The notes beneath the pieces are model-generated. The model saw nothing but the letters and a program-made list of their open reading frames with translations, was not told the DNA's origin and did not search any database. This document shows, in pieces, positions 40,774 to 51,443 of a stretch of 64,000 nt of DNA (position 1 is its first letter; the number at the start of each line of letters is the position of its first letter). The stretch spans positions 26,023,279 through 26,087,278 of the forward strand of contig OZ020611.1 of the NCBI GenBank assembly GCA_963971575.1, in the 5' to 3' direction. This stretch comes from Liopterus haemorrhoidalis (Eukaryota; Arthropoda; Insecta; Coleoptera; Dytiscidae). A program made the translations under genes and the position numbers.

Positions 40774-41960
40774 CCCAATCATCAGTTTGGATTTCGAAAA
40801 AATGTATCAACGATTCAGCAAGCCCATAGAATAGTAAATCAAATAGCCAAGAGCCTTTAAGAGAAGAAATATTGTGCTGCCGTATTTCTTGACGTTTCGC
40901 AAGCATTTGATAAAGTGTGGCATACAGGTCTGCTTTATAAACTAAAAAATCTCCTATCCAGCAATTATTACTTTCTTTTTAAGTCCTACTTGACAGATAG
41001 AAACTTTTCAGTTAAATATAATGATGCCCTATCAATTTACTATCCCATAACATCTGGTGTTCCCCAAGGTAGTGTACTTGGGCCATTCCTTTACCTACTG
41101 TATACTGCAGATATACCTGAGACAGACGACACTATGATAGCTGCATTTGCTGATGACGTTGCTCTACTATCAACAAACGATGATCCTAACGAAGCTTCTG
41201 CAAATCTTCAAAGACATTTAAACCTTATAAACGATTGGTACAATAAATGGAGAACTAAAGTAAACCAGTCTAAATCTGTCCAAGTCACGTTTACAACCAG
41301 ACTCAGTACTTCCCCACAAGTAACAATCAACGACATTCCAGTTCCCATAAAAACTGAAGTGAAATACCTTGGATTGCATTTAGACCAACGATTGACCTGG
41401 AGTAAACACATACAAGCCAAACGTAAGCAGTTAGACCTAAAATTTCGCCAAATGTACTGGCTTCTTGGTAGGAAATCAAAATTATCAGTTTCAAATAAAA
41501 TTTTGCTTTATAAGACCATACTCAAACCCATATGGTCGTATGGACTTCAATTATGGGGATGTGCCAAGCCGACCAGATTAAAAATAATACAGCGATTCCA
41601 ATCAAAAACGCTTCGAGCTTTAGTGAATGCACCTTGGTACGTCTCAAATAGAATGATCCATGAAGACCTCAAAATCCCTTTCATCACGGAAGAAATTCAT
41701 AAAGTTGCCAACAAATACCATGACCGACTCATTGGACATGAAAATGAACTTGTGGGTAATTTATTAAATGACCTCGACAACAGAAGGTTAAAGAGACTTT
41801 GGCCAAACGACCTACCGCAACACTGAAGACAGTGATATATAAGGAGAAACGTCACTGGATGTCTCCCTTACATGCCGACTACTTTCATCTCATTTACTTA
41901 ATACTCGCAATGAAGTAGATTGTAAATTAAAAATAAATCAAATAAAAAAAAAAAAAAAAA
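40774..41960 (+). mobile_element. jockey-type LINE, 5'-truncated, with 14-bp target duplication and poly-A
   Basis: Flanked by AACTAATATATTCG at 40760-40773 and 41961-41974 and ends in a poly-A run, the signature of target-primed reverse transcription. Starts inside the RT domain (HQFGFRKNVSTIQQAHRIVN), with one stop before EKKYCAAVFLDVSQAFDKVW. Nested in the GAGTCG hAT element. Confidence 0.92.
40915..41826 (+). pseudogene. jockey LINE reverse transcriptase, C-terminal part of ORF2
   Basis: Motif A FLDVSQAFDKVWHTG, motif B TSGVPQGSVLGPFLYLLYTA, motif C FADDVALL, then the thumb and C-terminal region (KYLGLHLDQRLTWSKHI, KPIWSYGLQLWGCAKP, APWYVSN) to TGA at 41826. This part is undamaged, so the insertion is fairly young, but the N-terminal half and endonuclease were never copied. 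Confidence 0.9.
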
Positions 41961-42068
41961 AACTAATATATTCGAAAATTTGTATTAAAAATGAGTCAAT
42001 AGTCAAGATGAAATGAAAATTACATTTTATAAAAACAGCTCACCCGAACCCAAGATATTTAATGTAAG

Positions 42069-42254
42069 TATAGTCTGTTTCTTTGGATTAAGCGGAATTA
42101 GATACCGAAATCTACTAACTTTTAAGGATTGAATGAGGTTTTGTATCATTTTGTTTAACAAAAGCCCACTTTGATCGTTAAAAAGTGAATTCGTGATAAC
42201 TTATAAAAATAAAAATTCCATTTAGTTCCGCTTAAACATTTGGAATAGACTTTA
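42069..42254. mobile_element. TIR MITE (GCGGAACTAGATT family), copy 3
   Basis: GGATTAAGCGGAATTAGATA and TTTAGTTCCGCTTAAACAT are the ends; the interior matches 25938-26115. Confidence 0.65.
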
Positions 42255-42368
42255 CAATTTACGAGTGAAAGAAGTCGGGAGTCGGAGTCGGTTTTCAAAA
42301 ATACCGACTCCAGAGTCGAGAGTCGGGAGTCGGTAATTTTCTGTCGACTCCCCATCGCTGGTTAATAA

Positions 42369-43010
42369 TGCAAAATTCGTTGCTGAAACTGAAAAAACTA
42401 AATTACGCCATTATCAGAATGTAAAAATAAAAATATAAATATAATATTTCTTATTAATTTAATAATGAGTTAGATACAATGCAAATTGCAGAAAACATTG
42501 CTGGGATTTTTTAAATTCATTTTTATGGGGACAAAATTTTTGCAATATTTAAAAAAAAAATTATATGAAAGCTATACGTACTCAAATTAAGTCATACAAT
42601 TGATTATCATAAATCTACAGATATTGATGGGATTATAAAAAATATATTGTATTAAACATCCAGCATTCTGTTGGCTTCTTACATTTATTAAATACCTACA
42701 AAACCCTGAAATGTGTAAAAATTCAAATTTCATATCAATTTTTTGAAATCTCTACTATCATCCCAGAAAAAATAGTAAAGAAATGAAAAATAATTTTTAA
42801 AAAATTAACGCGATTTTTGTCTGTATTCTAAAATAGACTTTGTTGCACGGTCTATAACCCAAAGCGGGTTTACAAACTTTATTTTAACCACTCTAATAAA
42901 AATTGAATAAAAATTAATTTTAATAATTTAATAATTAAAAATAAATTAACGTCAATTAATCTACTAATCAAAAACATTTGTTCAAAATTATAAAATAAAT
43001 ATGTATAGGC
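42369..43010. other. AT-rich stretch with an end fragment of the (GACA)n element
   Basis: Around 42688-42740, AATACCTACAAAACCCTGAA, ATGTGTAAAAATTCAAATTT matches one terminus of the (GACA)n family; nothing else is recognised. Confidence 0.5.
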
Positions 43011-43011
43011 A

Positions 43012-43190
43012 ATAGCCTATATAAATTGGAATACCAAACGGTTAGGAATTTTCATTTTTGTAAGTTGTCATGAGCTCTTCTTTTATGGTTTGAAGCAGGC
43101 TTTTGCTAAACAAAATTATCAAAAGCCTCACTTAATCTGTAAAAGTAACTAGAATTGAAAATCTAGTTCCGCCTAAACCAAAGAAACATT
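43012..43190. mobile_element. TIR MITE (GCGGAACTAGATT family), copy 4, inverted
   Basis: ATAGCCTATATAAATTGGAA, CCAAACGGTTAGGAATTTTC at the left; TCTAGTTCCGCCTAAACCAA at the right. The interior has ATGAGCTC and CAAAAGCCTCACTTAA as in copy 2 reversed. Confidence 0.65.
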
Positions 43191-43240
43191 TTTTACGAAA
43201 AATGCGTAAATACATATGTATGTATGTATATTTTCTTAGC

Positions 43241-43413
43241 AAGTGGCTTCCCCACAGGAGGAAGGAAATAAAAATAAAAATAAAATCACACAAACACACT
43301 AGAAAATTTTCAAAATAGAGATGAGGAACTTTTTTTTAGGTCATCACTTTACATTTTCATAATTTAAATAATTTTGTCTTCCCCCCCAACAAAAATTCCT
43401 GAGTGCGCCACTG
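43241..43413. mobile_element. hAT MITE (CAGTGGCG family), copy 2
   Basis: AAGTGGCTTCCCCACAGGAG to GAGTGCGCCACTG. Flanks TTCTTAGC (43233-43240) and TTCCTAGC (43414-43421) match at 7 of 8. The interior CACACAAACACACTAGAAAA is shared with 1574-1829. Confidence 0.75.
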
Positions 43414-43421
43414 TTCCTAGC

Positions 43422-43835
43422 AGTGTATTTTTGTCTCTGCAAGTGAAAGACCTGCATATACGTGCCAAATTTCTATTCTCTTGGTCCAGTTGTTTGGCCA
43501 CATTTTTTATCTTACAGGCATACAGATAGATAAACAGACAGATGCAATATACTCATTATAATGTAACAACTGTACCGGATGCTAATAATCAAAGCTATTG
43601 AAGGACTTTTTCTTATTTTAAATAAACAAAATAAAATAAAATAAAAAACAAAAAGACAGATACATGAGTGACGGTATAAGGGTTTCTTGGTTATATCTAT
43701 AAAACACTAAAAAAAGTCTTAAAACTTTTCTGGTTTTTAAATATAAAAATAAGATAAATTCTTCTCCTCTCTATTAATCAATTTATTAATTAAAACATTT
43801 TAAAATGTTGATAAATATTAAGATATCAAATCGCT
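43422..43835 (+). repeat. decayed (GACA)n-family remnant and AT-rich flank
   Basis: CGTGCCAAATTTCTATTCTC, TTGTTTGGCCACA and AACAGACAGATGC, then GAGTGACGGTATAAGGGTTT, resemble the better copies. Low identity. Confidence 0.5.
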
Positions 43836-43839
43836 GTGA

Positions 43840-44076
43840 CAGTTAGTACAATGGACGCTTGCGCGACAAAATACGTAAAAGCGTGCGACCGACGCTCGAA
43901 TGTCAGTTTCACCGTCGCTATCTTATCGTGTGGACGCCGGTCGTCGCGACGCAGAGTTGCGTATTTACACGTGTGAAAGTACAGTTTACAAAATATTTGT
44001 GAATTATTAGAACAGTGCAAGAATAGTGTGGTGTCAAATCAGCCAGAGCGGGAAACGATGTTCATACTTTGAATCT
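43840..44076 (+). promoter_or_regulatory. CpG-rich block with a possible first exon
   Basis: 43850-43975 has an unusual density of CG (GGACGCTTGCGCGAC, GGACGCCGGTCGTCGCGACG). About 100 bp later CTGTAAGTTT at 44075-44084 is a good splice donor, so 43980-44076 could be a 5' UTR exon of a gene continuing beyond what I can follow. Alternatively AAATACGTAAAAGCGTGCGA and the inverse of its far side (AAATACGC...CGTCGCGACG) are the arms of a MITE. Undecided. Confidence 0.3.
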
Positions 44077-44285
44077 GTAAGTTTATTTCTAATTATTATA
44101 TTTTTTGAACCCAGATATATCAAAATAAATAAAGAATAATAATTAATAAAAAAATTTCCTGTCAATGAAATAAATTTTGTTTCTTATTCGACGAGTTGGA
44201 GACTAGCAAAATATCAGACTGTGAACAAAACAGAAAACAAAATAATAATAATTGAACTGTACATCATAATCGCCCCGATCTTACT

Positions 44286-44449
44286 CAGGGGCCAATTAAG
44301 CGGTGGGCGGACTGGGCGGCCGCCCGGGGCCCACGTAGCCGGAGGGCCTACCGAAGCCTATATACAAATATTTCCATTCTATTTAAAATAATAGAGGGCC
44401 CATTTTAATTTTACCGCCCAGGGCCCCCAAGAAACTTAATTCGCCACTG
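44286..44449. mobile_element. GC-rich hAT MITE (164 bp)
   Basis: CAGGGGCCAATTAAGCGG at the left and CTTAATTCGCCACTG at the right (CAGNGGCNAATTAAG inverted). Flanking 8-mers ATCTTACT and ATCTTCCC agree at 6 of 8. Interior rich in GGGCCC. Confidence 0.65.
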
Positions 44450-44872
44450 ATCTTCCCCTATAAAATAATATTAATATTATTATTATTATTAACATATATT
44501 TACTTCTTTCATATTATACATAAATAATTTCGTTCATAGATTTTACAAGATGTAAATATATAAAACTATACCACAGAATTTGTATGTGGATTTATTAATA
44601 ATTAAATTATACCACACAGTAAATGTGAACAAATAATTATTTTTTATAAAATACATATTTTATTATTATCTAATTTAAATGACACTTTTGTTTTAATTTA
44701 ATTTGTGCCTAAATTTAGCATTATTGTTAGTATTGCCTGACTTAATTGTTTACAGACTTTTTTTGACCATTATATCGTACATATAGGTACTTATTATTTT
44801 GTTTTTCTGGGAATTCTTAAAAATTATTAAAACTTTTTTTTTATTTTTTATTTTTATGGCCTTTGGCAACTA
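44450..44872. other. AT-rich stretch, no identified feature
   Basis: Only AT-rich sequence with ATTATTATT runs. Confidence 0.4.
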
Positions 44873-44982
44873 GCCAGGACAATTTGTATTATTTTTAAAT
44901 TCCATGCCTGAACGGTTTTCAAACCCGATACCTAGCAACGCAGAGCACATATGTTACCACTACGATACGCCGGTCGGCTTAT
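44873..44982 (-). mobile_element. tRNA-derived SINE, minus strand
   Basis: On the minus strand: GCCGACCGGCGTATCGTAGT (A-box-like), then GGTATCGGGTTTGAAAACCG (B-box-like), then GGCATGGAA and a tail with CTAGTTGCCAAAGGCCAT. Same family as 7867-7998. TTTAATAA on both sides may be the target duplication. Confidence 0.65.
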
Positions 44983-45538
44983 TAAATCCAAAATAAAAAT
45001 AAAAGATATACTGGTTAATGGCCATCTATAGCTAAGACAAAAAATAAAATAAAAATAAGAAAGAAAATAAATATAAATAAGATTAAGTATGGCTTGTTGA
45101 TTTTGCAGTTGTCATATCTATTTATAGGCAGAGCCGTTTAAAAATTGTATGAGGCCCCGAACAAATTGTTAATGTGGCCCCATACACTATTATCGTCAGG
45201 TCGTCCCGTGTCCCCGAACAAAACTTTGATCTGCGTTCCCATCTGGGTGGCACTGTCTACAGGTAACATCAAACTAAGATGCAAAAATATAAAGACTTCG
45301 CACGTATTATTAATGACAAATAACGTTTTCATAAATTAACAATCGTTTCAATAATTGTGTCAGCAACTAAAATAATACCAAAGACCCTGAGAAACTTAAA
45401 TTAAAAACATTAGATCGGAAAGAATTTTTTGATACAAATATAAAAAGCTACAATTCAAAAGTAACACCTGCACGATAGTCAAAAATTTCTTATCAGAAGA
45501 TGAATAAAGAAGAAAAATATATATGTATATGCACACTG

Positions 45539-45860
45539 CCGACCTCAGTAGCACAGTGGTAGCGATCCTGCTTCTCGTGCTAATGGTCTCGGGTTCGAAT
45601 CCCGGCCAGGGCATGGATATTTGTATTTGTCCTTATCAGTTATACTCATTTAAAATAATAAAAAATAAATAAAAAATAAAAAATCATCATATCATAAATA
45701 TGTCACCGCTCCCAACCCGGATTAGGTCACCGTGGGAGTTGTATACCTGAAACTTCTCTTCGGAGTGAAAGGCTCGTGCCCAACATAAAAGTAGCAGTAC
45801 GGTAGTGAAAACTACGGCTTGGTGAGACTACTGTAGGACGTTTATGGGCTGAAGATGATG
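45539..45860 (+). mobile_element. tRNA-derived SINE (322 bp) with 12-bp target duplications
   Basis: Head CCGACCTCAGTAGCACAGTG with A box TAGCACAGTGG and intact B box GGTTCGAATCC, then a body (CACCGCTCCCAACCCGGATT, GGGAGTTGTATACCTGAAAC) ending GCTGAAGATGATG. ATATGCACACTG flanks it at 45527-45538 and 45861-45872. Both Pol III boxes look usable. The acceptor stem does not pair, so it is a SINE and not a tRNA gene. Confidence 0.9.
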
Positions 45861-45872
45861 ATATGCACACTG

Positions 45873-46335
45873 TTTTGAGCAAGGGCATGTGTGTACACAT
45901 AAAGTGACCAGAATTTTAAAAGGGGGAGGCATTATTAAGAAAACGCCTGAGGAGGATCCTTCCGCAGATGACACCAAAAAAATCTATCGAGTCAAATATT
46001 TAATAATAGTATTATTCAATATAAATAATAAATTAATTCATATATAAATTATTATAAATATTTTTACAACCATCACATGTAATCCATTCATCTGACTAGG
46101 CCATGATATTTTTTCTTACCATATAATCAACTACATTTATTGCCAATGTTACCAAATGAATATTTTTTAGCTATATTTCGTGGCTACGAATAAAAATGCT
46201 ACCCTAACATGGCCTACTCAGATTAGGAAATATTCTGAGTGGATTATATAATTACAATTATCACAGTAACCATTGATATTACAGTTTCTTTCAATGACAG
46301 CGACTAGTATGACAGAATCACACTAGTCGCTCACA
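45873..46335. other. unannotated stretch
   Basis: No gene or repeat recognised. GACAGCGACTAGTATGAC and CACACTAGTCGCTCACACTA near 46296-46339 form a small inverted pair. Confidence 0.4.
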
Positions 46336-46339
46336 CTAG

Positions 46340-46474
46340 CAGTATTTTTTACGATCTATTTTCAGTTTCTCCTTATCCCTCTTGTTCTGGGTCCAGGTCT
46401 CAGAAGCATATGTTAGAATGGATCTTATTATTATTTTCTTGTATATGGTTTGTTGTGGTATTTTAAATCGAATA
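46340..46474 (-). pseudogene. LINE reverse-transcriptase scrap
   Basis: The minus frame reads IPQQTIYKKIIIRSILTYAS then ETWTQNKRDKEKLKI, the C-terminal RT block (Y-K-x-I-R-x-x-L-T-Y-x-x-E-T-W) seen in RTE and related LINEs. Only about 45 codons remain, bounded by the pogo-like MITE. Confidence 0.75.
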
Positions 46475-46917
46475 CAGGTATCCTCCGACTTACGGCAAAG
46501 TTCCGTTCCGAAGGGTTGGTCGTAAGTCGAATTTGGCCGTAAGTCGGGGAATTTACAATATTTCAAAATATCAATACATATCTTACACCCCCCCCCCCAA
46601 TCATGGTTTTAACGTCAATATATGTTAAATCCCGAGTTATTGACTGCAAATACTTGAAAAAAGGCGATAAAAATAAACAAAATTGGTCTTACCTGGAGAA
46701 AAAATACAATTTTATTTAAGGATTGGAAGAAAATAAAGTGCAAGAAACGTTAGAAATCATAGAAATATAGAATTTAAAAAAACGTACAATTTTACCTGTA
46801 GCATTGCAAGTGAATTTGACCAATATTTGCTTGTTTTTTACGTTTTATGGTGTTTAAAATTTTGGTCGTAAGTACGGGAGTTCGTAAGTCGGGAGGTCGT
46901 AAGTCGGGGGATACCAG
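46475..46917. mobile_element. pogo/Tigger-like MITE with TA target duplication
   Basis: CAGGTATCCTCCGACTTACG and CGTAAGTCGGGGGATACCAG are inverted ends flanked by TA. Further GTAAGTCG words line both ends. The CAG...CTG ends with TA target and repeated subterminal GTAAGTCG fit pogo/Tigger elements. Length 443 bp, non-coding. Confidence 0.7.
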
Positions 46918-46919
46918 TA

Positions 46920-47908
46920 TGTATATAAATAATTTGGTTGCTATATCTATTTTTTTTTTTTGTCCTTATTATTTCGTTTCTACAAGAAGACAATATCTAT
47001 CTGTCTTTTAGTCCAATATTCTCACAATAACAGCTGGATACATTTTTATGTAATAGGCATTTGGCATTTCAAATTGTTCATTTTTAAGTGGAATTGCGAC
47101 AGGGGGCTAACTAAAAACTTTAAATTTCACACTTATTATTGATCTAATAACAAAAATAGTATATGATCAAAAAGGTTTTAACGAAGCTGAATCCTCTTTG
47201 TTCCACATGTTTTTTAGTTGATTGAATATTTGGGGGTTATGGGGGACGCCAGCTAAAATCTTGAAATATCCTACCTACTATTGACTTTGCAACAGAAGTG
47301 AGTTCAATTAATTTATTTTTCTCTATCTCTCTCTATTATTTCTTAATTTTAAACATTGATATTTTCAAAACTATGATAGTCCTTATCTGTTATTTTTTTT
47401 CTTATCAAATTTCTAATCACAAAACCGCATTTCCGAAAACGTTGTTGGCGATTAATGATTGTAAACTTTACACTTAAAAATAGAATAATATTTATTTTCT
47501 AACTAAATATAGTGGACAACTAAAAATAACTGTCAAAATAGTGTCACAAATAATAATATTTAACAAAAGTTTTTCTTCCTAAGCCTCGAATATAGAAAAT
47601 AGTTATTATTTTCAGTGTCAAACTGAGGTATCGATTAGGGGCCTGAATTTTAACCCGAACCCGAACCAAAATCCCGAAAAAAACGGTATTTATCATGAAC
47701 CTGAATTGAAAAATTATATTTGAAGGTCAGTGAACTAAAATCTATACCTGAACTTTTTATTGTTATCCGGAAACCATTTATTTTTAACAGGTACAGAAAA
47801 TTATCGTATGCTTAACATTTAAAAATTATTATTTTATATATTTTTTTATAATATTGTAATTTATAATATTTGTAATGTTTTATAATTTTATTTAATAGCT
47901 ATGTTAGG
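46920..47908. other. AT-rich stretch, no identified feature
   Basis: A block with AACCCGAACCCGAACC near 47655 is the only distinct motif. No gene recognised. Confidence 0.4.
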
Positions 47909-47910
47909 TA

Positions 47911-49206
47911 CGAGGGCTACCTTTCAAGTTTTTACAAAAAATTAGAAAGCATTTTTTTTTTTTTGAACAAACTGTTTTATTGCTTTTCAAAATATTCTCC
48001 TTTAAGATTTCTACACTTTTCCATGCGTTTGAACCAATTCTCGAAACAATTTTTCCACTCTAAGGTTGGTATCTCAAAAACATGGTTTTCGAAGGCATCA
48101 ACAGCTTCTTGAGGTGATGAAAATCGCTGTCCACGCATTTTTTTTTTGACATTGGGGAACAAAAAAAAAGTCGGGGATAAATCAGGTGAATACGGGCAAT
48201 TCATTCTATGTTTTTCTCCTTCAAATAATAAATTATTTGACGTGCTGTGTGGGAGCTTGCATTGTCTTGATGAAGAATCATGCGACGTTTTTGGTTGTTT
48301 TTCCTGATTTTGTCGATGACTTCTGGCAAAAAAAAATTGTATACCATTCAGCATTAACTGTTCTCCGGTCCTCTAAAGGAATGGTTGCAGTACAACCGAA
48401 GAAACAAGCGATCATTTTCTTGGGAGTGCTTCGTGAACTTCAACTTTTGTGTGTTTCGGTTCATCTTGGAAGACCCAAACAGTTGCTTAGTTTCAAATTG
48501 TTGCAACAAAGCAAATTGTTGCTTAGTTTCCCGTTTATATGAATAAATCCAAGTTTCGTCACCTGTAACGATGTTCTATACGGATTTTGCAGTGCCTAGG
48601 TTGATTTTTTTTAGCATTTCTTTACACCAATCAACACGAGCCTTTATCTGAGCTTGGGTCAAATTATGCGGAATCCATCGGGAACAGATCTTTTTCACAG
48701 CTAAATGTTCATGCAAAATCAAATGTTTTACAGTCTGCGGTATGCCAAAGGAAGCCTCTATCTCACGGGTAGTCACATGCCGATCTTCTTCAATCATTTT
48801 GCGTACAGCACCGATTTTTTTTGAATCACCACCGATTTTGGTTGACCTTCACGAGATTCATCACTGACGGACGCACGACCAGGACAAAATTCTGCAAACC
48901 AATTGTAAACAGTCTTTTCTGATGGTGCTTCATTACCAAAAGTTAAACGAAGCGAATATATGCATTGTTGTTGAGTTAGGCCTTTACTAAAATCGTAAGA
49001 AATCATCCAACGAAAACCTTCACGAGTAATATCTATTTTTTCACAAGCTTGTTTTGTTAACGCTCACTGTCAACAAACTACTAGGTCAATTTATAAGCTG
49101 CCACTGATTTCACAATAACAAATGTCAAATTTTACAAACATAGTAATGACACATTTCAATATTGCCATCTAGTGGTTGTTTCTAAAAACATAAAAGGTTA
49201 CCTTCG
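47911..49206 (-). mobile_element. full-length but decayed mariner element
   Basis: CGAGGGCTACCTTTCAAGTT at the left and ACATAAAAGGTTACCTTCG at the right are inverted ends with TA on both sides; 1296 bp is the usual mariner size. The minus-strand transposase relic occupies most of it. Confidence 0.9.
47977..49040 (-). pseudogene. mariner transposase relic
   Basis: Minus strand, in order: EGFRWMISYDFSKGLTQQQC, TVYNWFAEFCPGRASVSDES (N-terminal HTH), IEEDRHVTTREIEASFGIP, KKICSRWIPHNLTQAQ, then the DDE part: TGDETWIY (first Asp), HQDNASSHTA (second Asp), CPYSPDLSPTFFLFP where the third Asp is lost, and a C-terminus ending GEYFEKQ. At least three frameshifts. Transposase cannot be made. Confidence 0.85.
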
Positions 49207-49208
49207 TA

Positions 49209-49499
49209 TGTCGGCAAATGTAAACAAAGTAAAAAAATGTAGCGATACCAATACAATGACCCTATATTAAAAAAAAAAACTTTTAAAATTTAAAATTTTT
49301 AAATTTGTAAATCTTTAAAATGACTATCGAACACAAACTAAATATGACTTCAATAGACATGTTTTAATAAAATAAAAAAGCAAAGAGCAATAATATAGAA
49401 AAAAAAATCGATTTAGTTATTTTGCCACTAAGTTTGCCATTGAAGTAATGACGCAAAACGACGAAGTGCATTGACTAGGCGATTTCAGTATAGCAATGC
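49209..49499. other. AT-rich spacer
   Basis: Nothing identified between the mariner and the next MITE. Confidence 0.4.
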
Positions 49500-49502
49500 T
49501 TA

Positions 49503-49967
49503 TGGTTGGTTTATATACGGAACAAGAATAAGGAATAGGAAATAAGAATAGTACACAAGATGTTAAAACATGGCTGCGCCGTATATCGGTTTATGTAGGA
49601 TTGAAATTTAACTTAAACATAAGAATAGTTGGTAACATTCAACATTTTATTTTTATTTCAAGAATAAGACACGATAAGCCTGCGCACAGCAATCAAAATG
49701 TCTGCCGTAATAAAGTTTGTTCAACAGATGTTTTTCAGTTGTGATCAGAGGGTTGTAAACAACAATAAAATGTTTTTATTATTTTTATTTATTCTTCTTG
49801 TAAGTTTTAAGAACCTGTCAAGTGACAAACGTTAAACACAGGCCAACGCAAGTACGCAGGCGCAGCGACGAAATGTTACGTCCTATATAAACGGTTTAAT
49901 ATTTTTTATTCTTGTGTACTATTCTTATTTCCTATTCCTTATTCTTGTTCCGTATATAAACCAACCA
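49503..49967. mobile_element. 465-bp MITE with about 57-bp TIRs and TTA target (PIF/Harbinger-like)
   Basis: TGGTTGGTTTATATACGGAA through AAGAATAGTACACAAG at the left is mirrored almost perfectly at 49910-49967. TTA borders it at 49500-49502 and 49968-49970. Long, little-diverged arms suggest recent insertion. No coding. Confidence 0.85.
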
Positions 49968-49970
49968 TTA

Positions 49971-50514
49971 AACAGTTTTAAAACCAAAACAAAAACATCA
50001 TTTAAATGAAGGTATAAGGGTTTCTTGATCATACCTACGAAAGTTTGAAAAACAGATAAGGCCACTAATATTATTTATAGTTATTTATTTGTATTGAAAA
50101 CCCAGCTTACTTTTAACACAGTAATTATATACTCCTATAATTTATTGTTAGTATCTTGAGTGCTCCAAAATTAATGATAAAGTGCACTGAACTGTCACAA
50201 TTTGTCTGTAAGAAAATTAATTGTTCTCATTTCTTAACAGAAAAGTAAACTCCTTAATTACAGAAAAAAACTAGGTTATAAAAACTAACACAGTTATAAA
50301 TACAATCGAATCTATAATTAAAACCATAATTTGTCTTGCTATTTGAATAATATTCAGACAATGCTGCCTATAATAGCTTTATACGCTCTCTGGAATTTGC
50401 AATAAAATAATATTTAAATATATGAAACATATGTAAATAGAAATGAAGGTTGAATGATATTTTAATATCAAAAACTTTTGTTTTTAATATTTTTTATTCA
50501 CTCCTTGTTTTTCA
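49971..50514. other. AT-rich stretch, no identified feature
   Basis: No feature recognised. Confidence 0.4.
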
Positions 50515-50516
50515 TA

Positions 50517-51443
50517 CAAGGTGTCTCAAAAGAAATTTTATATTTATTTAGCTTACTGCGTGAACGCAACGTATCCGAGGGGCGCGGGGGTTACGTCAAT
50601 CGGTAGCCTGGCTCTAGGGAATTCAGTCGCTATGGAGCGTTTCTCGGGAGCAGACCGCGCGTTATGCGTGCGAGAGTTTTACAAAAACGGTGATTCGGCG
50701 ACTGTAGCGCGTAGAAAATTCTGCAGTATTCGAGGTTTTCGCCACTTAAATGATGCGCCAAGCATTCCTCTCATTCGACATTGGGTTAAAAAGTTTGAAG
50801 AGACTGGTGCAACGCTGGATAAATCAAAATCCGGGCGACCTAGGTCATCAAGAACGGTAGAAAACGTGGAGAATGTTAATCAGTCTGTTCGTGACGACCC
50901 GAACCTTTCAATTCGGAAGCGCGCAAGTGCTTTAAATGTGCATAGATCATCATTACATCGCATTATGCACAAAGACCTAAAGCTGCACCCCTACAAAATT
51001 CAATTGGTGCAAGAATTAAAGCCCCAAGATGCCAGTCAGAGGCTTAATTTCGTGAAATTTTCTCAGGCAAATTGATCTCCCAGACAGGTGACATAGATTG
51101 GCCTCCACGCAGTCCAGATTTAACCCCTATGGACTTTTTCCTATGGGGTTATCTTAAATCTAAAGTTTACGCCAATAAACCGACTTCACTGGTGCATTTG
51201 AAAGAAAATATCCGTCACGAAATGGCAGCCATCCCTGAGTCCACCTGCCGAGACGTCATAAGTAATTTTACTGTTCGATTAAATGAGTGCCGAGAACGCG
51301 AGGGTCTACATTTAGACGATATTATTTTTAAGAAATAAATCCCCAAAAAGTGTATTTTAATAATTAATAAACATTTTTTCTATATACGGCTTACTTTTTT
51401 TTTAATCGATCCACTAAATATAAAATTTCTTTTGAGACACCTG
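50517..51443 (+). mobile_element. Tc1/mariner-superfamily element, internally deleted
   Basis: CAAGGTGTCTCAAAAGAAAT at the left and ATTTCTTTTGAGACACCTG at the right, TA on both sides. Both ends and both transposase termini are well preserved; only the middle of the transposase is missing. Confidence 0.9.
50632..51338 (+). pseudogene. transposase relic with central deletion
   Basis: From ATG at 50632 (MERFSGADRALCVREFYKNG) comes an N-terminal HTH region with HWVKKFEETGATLDKSKSGR, SIRKRASALNVHRSSLHRIM and HPYKIQLVQELKPQDASQRL. Near 51070 it jumps, in another frame, to DIDWPPRSPDLTPMDFFLWG (third catalytic Asp) and the C-terminus ending LHLDDIIFKK. The segment with the first two catalytic Asp is gone. 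The upstream codons from 50521 come from the TIR and 5' UTR. Confidence 0.85.

Larger units (their letters stand above)
40221..42360. mobile_element. hAT element with GAGTCG-rich ends, carrying nested insertions
   Basis: CAGGGATAGGGAGTCGGAGT at the left, GACTCCCCATCGCTG at the right, flanked by the perfect 8-bp duplication GTTAATAA (40213-40220 and 42361-42368). Both ends are lined with GAGTCG/CGACTC words. It contains a jockey LINE fragment (40774-41960) and a TIR MITE (42069-42254). No transposase remains, so it moved non-autonomously. Confidence 0.85.

Noticed and set aside
45539..45615. Possible functional tRNA gene
   Set aside because: A and B boxes are good, but the acceptor stem (GCCGACC against GCCAGGGC) does not pair and a long body with target duplications makes it a SINE.
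48186..48542. 118-codon plus-strand frame
   Set aside because: Antisense shadow of the mariner transposase relic.
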